From assembly GCF_000006565.2 (NCBI RefSeq), contig NC_031475.1, positions 2,395,190-2,459,189 of the forward strand: DNA of 64,000 nucleotides, given 5' to 3'. The first letter of the stretch is position 1. The number at the start of each line of letters is the position of its first letter. Made by a program: the position numbers and the translations under genes. Below the pieces are notes generated by a model that ran no database searches, had not been told where the DNA came from, and worked only from the letters and a program-made list of their open reading frames with translations. This DNA comes from Toxoplasma gondii ME49. Its lineage: Eukaryota > Apicomplexa > Conoidasida > Eucoccidiorida > Sarcocystidae. Below are positions 57,501-64,000 of this stretch, piece by piece.

Positions 57501-60500
57501 AGACGATGAAAAAAGATTCTGTCGTCCTCAAAATCGTGGATGTCTGCGACCTCGAGAGCTCCGTCGTCCCTGAGCTGTTTCAGGCCTGTCGATCCAAACG
57601 CCTACATGTGAGAGGCTCGAATCGCATTCATTTTCTCGTCCTCTGGGTGGTGCTGTCCCGTCTCCTCCCTGATTCATGTTTCTCACCTCGCTTGCGCCTA
57701 TTTCCTCCTTCGCGTTTCTCTTCTGCCTTCTTCGGGATGTCGCGGCCAGCGCTCACGCATGCGCGGTGAGGACCCGGCCGCCTCGAAGCGACTGCGGAAG
57801 AGCCTGCGACTGTCCTCGAACGGTCCAAACGATTTCCCTGCCTTCGCCCCGAGGGCATTCACTATCCTCGCCTCCTGCGCAGTTCTGGATACCCAACAGC
57901 TGTAGATACACTGAACAAACGCATAGAAGGCAAGATAAAGTGCAATGCAAAGACTCGTTTCAGTGGCGCGTCAGAGTCGGAGTATCCTCCATTTCGTCGT
58001 GATCGTCACTTTGGTAGTCAGTCGCCCTCCGGCGACTCTCGACATCGCGCTGTCTCTGCTGTCTATACGCCTCGCGTAGCATCCGTCTCTGGAGCTCTCT
58101 GAAGACTCACGCAATGCTGCAGAGAGATCCCTTCTCGTCCTCTGCGTTCTCTCCTCTCCTCTGTCTTCTCTTGCCTGTTCGTTTCGTCGACCTCTGGAAC
58201 AACTCCGTTGAGTGCACGCACATTTCGCTGTATATACACGAACGCTGTATCTCCACAGATATTGAAATGCTGCCATATAGAGGCGAATCTACCCAAACAT
58301 TCAGGACCTCATTGATCCTGACTTCTCTTTTCTCGTCACGCGACAAACGCCTCGTCCTGATCTCCTATATATACATGTATATGTAAATGTATATAAATGT
58401 CAATTGTTCATCTGTATCTCTTGGACGTATATAGTGTCTCTGTTCATTCCTATGGAGAAATGTCATCTCTCTCTGCGGTACGCGCTTCCTCACCTTTCGG
58501 TTGCCGCGACGCGTCCATACACCTGCCTCGCTCTGCACTCTCGTCTGTCGCGGATCCTCCGTGTTTTTAGGGCGTTTTTCCTGTTTTCCCTGGATATTTA
58601 AATGTTTCCACTTCGTTGTCAATGTTTGCATGCAATTCGCTGCATGACGACTCTCGTTCCCTTCTCCTTTGAGAGAATCTCGTCTCGAATTCTTTCGATG
58701 TTGTTCTTTTTCTCTTGGCACGCTGTTGTCACCTTCGACTCCACTAAACTGCCTTTCCAACACCCCAGAAACACCGGAGAATGCGTAACCTCTTTTCGCA
58801 TGCTCAGTGTTTGTGTTCCTGGTCTCTGTTTTCTCTGTTTTCTTTACGTTTTTCTCTCCGTCGATCTCTCTAAAGAAATGGTGGAGCCGAGGTCGCTCCG
58901 GTTTGCGCTTCGTCCCTGTTCTTTCCTTCCGCGGTCTTTGTCGCCTTCTCCTGTGGAAAGTTCAAGAAGGTTTAATTTCCGTTTTCTTCGTTGTCTCTGC
59001 AGGTCATTTGGCTGATCAACCGAGTTGACTGTCTTCCTCGCACTGCGCAAAAGCGAGAGTAGGTGTATCGCGTGTCTCTGAGGAAAGTCCTCTTCCCCTC
59101 CTTTCCTCGTTCTCTCTTCTCCTGGTCTCTACACCAATTTCGACTGTCTCTCGGCTGTTTCCTCTGCGGAGGCGCGTCTGGCCTCTCGCTCGGTGTTTCT
59201 GCACTTGGTTTTCGCGTCTGCGAACGTTCATTCCTCGAAGAAGAGTGCATTCGCTGTCTTCTTCGCCTTCCTCGTAGCTTGCGTTTAAGCAGCGTTCTGC
59301 CTGTCTGTGTGTGGAACTTCTCAGAGTGAAAGAATGGGTCAGACGCATGGTGAGGCAGATCGACAACGTTCACATCGACGACTGCATTCTCGTTTCCTCA
59401 GCCACGGGTACGCGCTTCGGTGTTTTTATCTTCTTGTGTCTTTCATTCCATCTTGTGATTTTCGCTGCGTCCGTCTCCTTCTCCTTAGTTCCTGTCTTAC
59501 TACTACTTCTTCTCTCTCTCTCTCTCTTCGTCTCGTCTTTCTTGCGTCTGTCTCTCCTGTCCATCTGTTTGTTCGACTTCGTCTCTCCTCTCTCGTGCTA
59601 CGCTTTCCTCTGTTCCTTCTTCTGTCTCTTTCGCTTCTCTTTTCCTCCCACAGCGTATGCGCCTTCCTCTCGGACTCGGTCTGCTCTTTCTTTTATCTCC
59701 CTTTCGACCTCTCTTTCTCTCTCGCTTTCTCTCTCTCTCTCTTTCTCGTCCTCTCCGCATCTTTTCGCTCGTCTTCGCGTTCCTCCTTTCTCCCTCTCTG
59801 ACCTTCATTGGGCGGTTCTTTCTGTTGCTCCTCGATTTTGTTCCTGTGCGTCCGACAGGGCATGGATTCGACGAACTCGAACGGCGGCTGGAACTGCTTC
59901 TCGTCCCGACTCCGGGGGGTGTATGTACAGTTGAAGGTCGGCGTATCTACGTGGTGGGCCGCGTCAATGCAGGGAAGTCCACGTTCGTCACGCGGTTCCT
60001 CAAATTCATAAATTACAAGTAAGGAGAAAAGCCACCAAACAGGAAATCCTGTGTGAGCGCGTCGAAGCGAGTCTGTTTTCGCTCTCGACGAGTTCCTCCC
60101 CAACTCCTCGTTCCTTGCAGCTGCGCGCCTTGCCTCGCCGCGGCGCCTTCGAAGTAACAACGCATGCGCGGTACCTGGACGCGCCGCCTGTCCCGCAAAC
60201 CGCGGAGCAAGCGCATGCAACGGAGACGAGATCAGAACAGGCCAGCAACCTCGAGTCAGAGCGGTTCGAAGAAAAAGAGTCAACGCGATCTCTCGACGCG
60301 AAGAAGGCTTCGTTGTCGTGGAGAAAGCGAGGAAGAGCAGAGCTGCGTTCAAAGCCGGCGTCAATGTCTAACGGATTCGAACGAGCCGCACAAAGACGTT
60401 TTCAGAGACAAAAAACAGAGCACATGCAGAAAGAACGCAGACAGGAAGCAAGAATGACAGGAAGGAAGGATGCATGAAGAGAACGGGAAAATGGTGGAAA

Positions 60501-61809
60501 CGAACAGTTGGCGAAGCACGAGGGAAAGCGAGAGAAACGAAGTTTCAGTAATTTTTTAAAATTCGATTGTTGTCCCTAGGCATGCAGGGACGATTTTCAT
60601 GAAGCGAGCTTCTGGAGGCGTTACGCGGTCGGCTCTTCCAGGAACGACGCTCTCTTTTCTCCCCTTTGGTCTGCCACAGGGTTTCAAACTCATTGACACT
60701 CCCGGCATCCCTTCGCGACATCAAGTAAATGCTCCCATACATATATCTACATACATTCACAAACATATACATATATATATTTATATTTATATACATATAT
60801 ATATATAGATGCATACTTGTCTTCTGTCTCACCTGTTTTTCTCTCTGTCTACCTATCTGTAGGTACCATTATCTATAACTGCGCATGCGTCCCTCTACGT
60901 ATTTGCATGCACGTACAGTTCCTCATTTATATACATAAAAACTATATATGCTTGTAATGATATATATATATATATATATGTACATATATAGTTGTTTATT
61001 TATGAGTATCTCTGTGTATCTGTGTATGAACGGAGTGTTGTTTTAGATGGAGTTCGAGGCTTCTAGAACAGAGCAGAAACAGGCGCTCACGAAGACGCCG
61101 AATGCCAAATGGTAGAGGCAGTCTGTGCGTCCGTGTCACCTTGGATCAAGAGTGATTTTCGTTTGTTTAGAGAGCGAAGGAGTCGACACTGTTTCTCGAG
61201 ATCCCGTCATCACTGCTCCCCTGGACTGAGTGAAAAAGTAAAAGGTTTTAGAGTTCAAGATCCTTTTCTCCTCAGCGTGTGGACCGTTCCTCCCTTCGTT
61301 CGGCCTCTTTCTGACTTTCTTTCAGTCGTTTCCTCTTTCTTATCTCCCTGTAGATCACTGCCTCGTAGCGCCTTCGGTTTACCCGGCAGACCTCTGCATG
61401 TGCGCCCTGTGGCCGCTTCGTTTTGCTTTCCTGTTCGCTTCGCGTTTCTTTCCAGATCACTTCTCTGCTTCCCTTTGCGGCAGACTTGTACTCCATAGTT
61501 CCGTCCAAACGCCTGCAGCCGATCACCTACGCTATAACTGAAGGAAAGTCTCTGCTCATCGGAGCTTTGGCGCGCATCGATCTCGTCCAAGGTTCCACTG
61601 CTCTCATCACATGTTTCTTCTCCCACAAAATCACTCTCCACATATGCAAGTAAGGAGCTCTGAAAGGTTGGGGGACCTCTCAGGCAACGTTCTGCGAACT
61701 GCCAATACAAACACACGTACAGACGTAAATACATATGCGTACATAAGTAGATAGACGCATACAGCCAAATTAGACACCGTTACATGCATATATATATATA
61801 TATATATAC

Positions 61810-61846
<37 letters not shown>

Positions 61847-61920
61847 TGTGTCTGATTTGCAATCATGCGCATATGTTCAACTACTATATATGTATGCAGA
61901 TCTAAGTATTTCTTCAAGCC

Positions 61921-61962
<42 letters not shown>

Positions 61963-62204
61963 GTGCAACTAGATAGAAGGAGCTGAATACGAATGAATAT
62001 GTCATATGCATATCTATCTACATATATGCATTTGAGTTATGCGGTGAGTTTCCGTGCATGCATGCGCGTACAGAAAACCGTGCACGCATACGCATGTTTA
62101 TTTCTGTGGATAAATATATCTCTATATACATAAGTTGCCCAGTTGACTGAAGCGGGTGTACAGCTGTTCAAGCCCCCAAACCGTGGCACACACGTACGTA
62201 CATA

Positions 62205-62236
<32 letters not shown>

Positions 62237-63258
62237 CATACATACATATGTGGATGCAAATCTATATACATATACATGTGTAAATATATACTTATACCTA
62301 TATATATATATATATATATATGGCTGTAGAGGAGGTTGTACACACGCATCTTTTGAGTGTCCATGTGGATAGTTGTAAGCGTGGAATTGATTCTTTTGGT
62401 GGTGGAGTTTGTGGTGTGTTTTCAGGACTGTGAAGGCGGCAGATCTTTTGTCAAGAAAAGCATGCACGTTTCTCTATCCCCCGCACCTGCCTGCTGGATT
62501 CGACAAGCTGCAGCCTCTTGTGAGACACAGGTATGAGACACAGAAGAAGAAAGCCAGGCGTCAGGGTGAACGGAAGCTGCGGCGAAGAGAAGAAACAACG
62601 AGAAGAAGAGAGAAGAGACAAGAGGCGTGAGAACGGAAGGGAGAGAAGAAAGACCAGATGAGGCGGAGCAGGAAGAGCGTCGAGTCTGGTGTCGACTCCA
62701 CGAGATTCTCAGGAGGACGATTGCATTCTGTTTCGAACGTCAACGTCACGTTTTCAGCGTTGTCTCGTTTTCTGCGAATTCGCCTGTGGGTCTCGCGTCT
62801 TCTTCGAGCGTTGCTGCCAGCACTGGGCTTCTTTCCAAGCATTCGCATCTCCCCTCAAGTCACTTCCGTTTTCACTCTTGTCTCTACGTCCTTCTGCGTC
62901 ACGAGGTCTCTTCGATTTTGACGTCTGTTTCTCTGTTGCGGACTCTTGGTTCTGTTGCGCTGTCACTCTCGCAACCGCCGCAGCTCTCTTTCCATGCCTT
63001 TTTACATTCAAAAAACCGAGTTTTTGATTTTTTTTCTCTGTTTTTCGCAGCGTGAAGGTGCATGCAGGCAATTCGCTGGCATATGACGATATCTCGATCG
63101 CAGGACTGGGATGGATTTCTGTCGCGGGATCCGCAGGACCGAAGGAACTCCACGTCTGGGTGCCTCAAGGCGTCAAAGTGTTTCGCCGGCCTGCCATGCT
63201 CCCGCGACAAATCCGCACCACTGGCGTCGAAGAGTTCCACGGAAAATCCCCTCGGTAA
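54552..63258 (+). CDS. NOA1: Circularly permuted GTPase, YqeH/NOA1/RIF1 family
   Basis: Eleven exons in perfect phase: 54552-55637, 55981-56166, 56454-56519, 57401-57607, 59003-59058, 59325-59407, 59859-60018, 60580-60724, 61456-61649, 62426-62530, 63051-63258 (TAA); 831 aa. Order of parts: a ~360-residue Ser/Arg-rich leader, a four-cysteine zinc site (C371PGC374 and C439RRC442), [16 protein letters not shown], the G4 motif NRVD (521-524), the P-loop GRVNAGKS (595-602), PGTT (635-638), the G3 motif DTPG (654-657), then the C-terminal GLGWISV domain. The order G4-G1-G3 is the circular permutation that defines YqeH-type GTPases. Relatives assemble the small ribosomal subunit in bacteria, mitochondria and chloroplasts, so an organelle (mitochondrion or apicoplast) is likely. 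The leader lacks an obvious secretory signal peptide, so the compartment is open. The ATG lies in GCCATGG. Confidence 0.93.
55074..55087. repeat. Near-palindrome variant GGTGTACAGACACC inside YqeH exon 1
   Basis: A one-base variant of the dispersed element (GGTGTACATACACC), in frame in exon 1, read as GVQTP within the low-complexity leader. Confidence 0.8.
56167..56453 (+). other. Purine-rich intron 2 of the YqeH gene
   Basis: Unlike the CT-rich introns around it, this intron is almost all A and G on the coding strand from 56167 to 56400 (GAGAAGAAGAGCAGAGAAAG type), with only the last ~50 bases pyrimidine-rich before the CAG acceptor. Confidence 0.75.
56930..56996. repeat. (TA)n microsatellite in YqeH intron 3
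   Basis: TA runs broken by ACATATATAAATACA in the intron 56520-57400. Confidence 0.9.
57927..57958 (-). pseudogene. Possible short NUMT (cytochrome b-like) in YqeH intron 4
   Basis: AAGGCAAGATAAA and the next 15 bases match the cytochrome b NUMT at 27125-27152 except for a few substitutions; the - strand reads FALHFILP against FVLHFILP. The likeness stops after about 28 bp, so it is either a mosaic fragment of mitochondrial DNA or chance. Confidence 0.4.
59918..59930. repeat. Partial near-palindrome inside YqeH exon 7
   Basis: GGTGTATGTACAG matches the first 12 bases of the dispersed element and is read GVCTV, 12 residues before the P-loop. Confidence 0.6.
60745..60990. repeat. TA-rich microsatellites in YqeH intron 8
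   Basis: CATATACATATATATATTTA at 60765-60808 and a TA run at 60958-60990, in the intron 60725-61455. Confidence 0.85.
61786..61961. repeat. (TA)n microsatellites in YqeH intron 9
   Basis: TA runs at about 61786-61842 and 61921-61961, in the intron 61650-62425. Confidence 0.9.
62197..62322. repeat. (TA)n/(CATA)n microsatellite in YqeH intron 9
   Basis: TA runs with CATACATACATATG and ATACATATACATG interruptions. Confidence 0.88.
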
Positions 63259-63377
63259 AACAGAAAACGATTCACAGTTCTCTTTTCTCTCCAGATGTCA
63301 GCACAACTCCACCCCAATCACACAGCCGTTTGCGGCCACCCAACATGTCCACACACTGAAACTGCCTACACATTTAC

Positions 63378-63461
63378 ATATACATATACACGCACATGTA
63401 TGCATATATATATATATATGTATGCATAGGTCTATGCGTATATATATATATATATATATAT
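63378..63461. repeat. (TA)n microsatellite
   Basis: CATATACATATACACG followed by two TA runs separated by GTATGCATAGGTCTATGCG. Confidence 0.88.
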
Positions 63462-63678
63462 GTTTCATGAGCGCAGGTCATGTGCATCGGAAGTTGTGTT
63501 TTTTCCGTTTTTTTCGCGCTGTTTGAGTCTGTCCATCTCTGTGTCCTGAAAACGAACGCCACAAACGGATGTGAATTTTTATATTTGCAAAGAAATGCAG
63601 AAACGCGACAATCACACTCAAACGTCGTGGAGTGACACATCACTTTTCTCGTCTCTATCACTTGTCTCCCTACATGTC

Positions 63679-63681
63679 ATA

Positions 63682-63739
<58 letters not shown>

Positions 63740-63740
63740 C

Positions 63741-63801
<61 letters not shown>

Positions 63802-63803
63802 TG
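63679..63803. repeat. Long (TA)n microsatellite
   Basis: About 125 bp of TA with regularly spaced ACAT interruptions, the longest pure block in the window. Confidence 0.95.
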
Positions 63804-64000
63804 TACCGGGAGAGAGAGGGACAGGGAAATTCATGTGTATCGATGTCTGTGCATCTATAATTGTGTTTGCGTTCTACATGTGAGGAGAGCGGCGGACCTC
63901 TTCATGGGTGTCTACAAATATGTGTATATATACTTGTACATGTGGATACGCACAAGTGTGTCCATGGCTGTGCATGCGTTTAGGAGGGACCTGCGTCTGT

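Larger units (their letters stand above)
63259..64000. other. Downstream of the YqeH gene
   Basis: Expected 3' UTR of the YqeH gene and intergenic sequence. It holds two large TA microsatellites and no recognised ORF. Confidence 0.5.

Overview
The window looks like nuclear DNA from a tissue-cyst-forming coccidian apicomplexan (Toxoplasma, Neospora or Hammondia type). The signs are genes with many short exons and pyrimidine-rich GT-AG introns, very frequent TGCATGC words, long (TA)n-rich microsatellites, serine and acidic homopolymer tracts inside proteins, widely spaced genes, and an insert derived from the mitochondrial cytochrome b gene that resembles the Toxoplasma version. I cannot fix the species.

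Seven protein genes are supported. In order: (1) a condensin-II subunit D3 (NCAPD3) homologue, + strand, 2289-18063, about 18-19 exons; (2) the 60S acidic ribosomal protein P1, - strand, 21484-19864, 2 exons; (3) a cyclin H homologue (CDK-activating kinase/TFIIH), - strand, 28169-23825, 5 exons; (4) a CAF1/CNOT7-type mRNA deadenylase, + strand, 35036-37999, 3 exons; (5) a helical-repeat protein resembling apicomplexan organellar RNA-binding proteins, + strand, about 40923-45697, 8 or more exons; (6) a single-exon BT1-family (folate/biopterin) transporter, - strand, 51133-47963; (7) a circularly permuted YqeH/NOA1-type GTPase, + strand, 54552-63258, 11 exons. I built the exon structures by hand from splice sites and reading phase. 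All close in frame except one link in NCAPD3 (8911-10080).

Genes 1/2 and 5/6 are convergent; genes 3/4 and 6/7 are divergent. There is no operon logic. The products are housekeeping functions: chromosome condensation, translation, transcription/cell cycle, mRNA decay, organelle gene expression, transport and organellar ribosome assembly. The YqeH-like GTPase and the helical-repeat protein both point to organelle translation or RNA metabolism.

The non-coding space holds large microsatellite blocks and several minisatellites. It also holds a cytochrome b NUMT in a cyclin H intron, a possible second NUMT in a YqeH intron, and a dispersed 14-bp near-palindrome (GGTGTATGTACACC or GGTGTACATACACC, with variants) at a dozen or more sites. 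Some of those copies lie inside coding exons, where they encode short peptides. The 6.9 kb between cyclin H and CAF1 has no recognisable gene but carries a near-perfect match to the ribosomal-protein promoter motif TRP-1 described for Toxoplasma. I found no evidence for an entirely new multi-gene system. The most notable items are the dispersed palindrome family with its exonised copies and the unexplained promoter motif.
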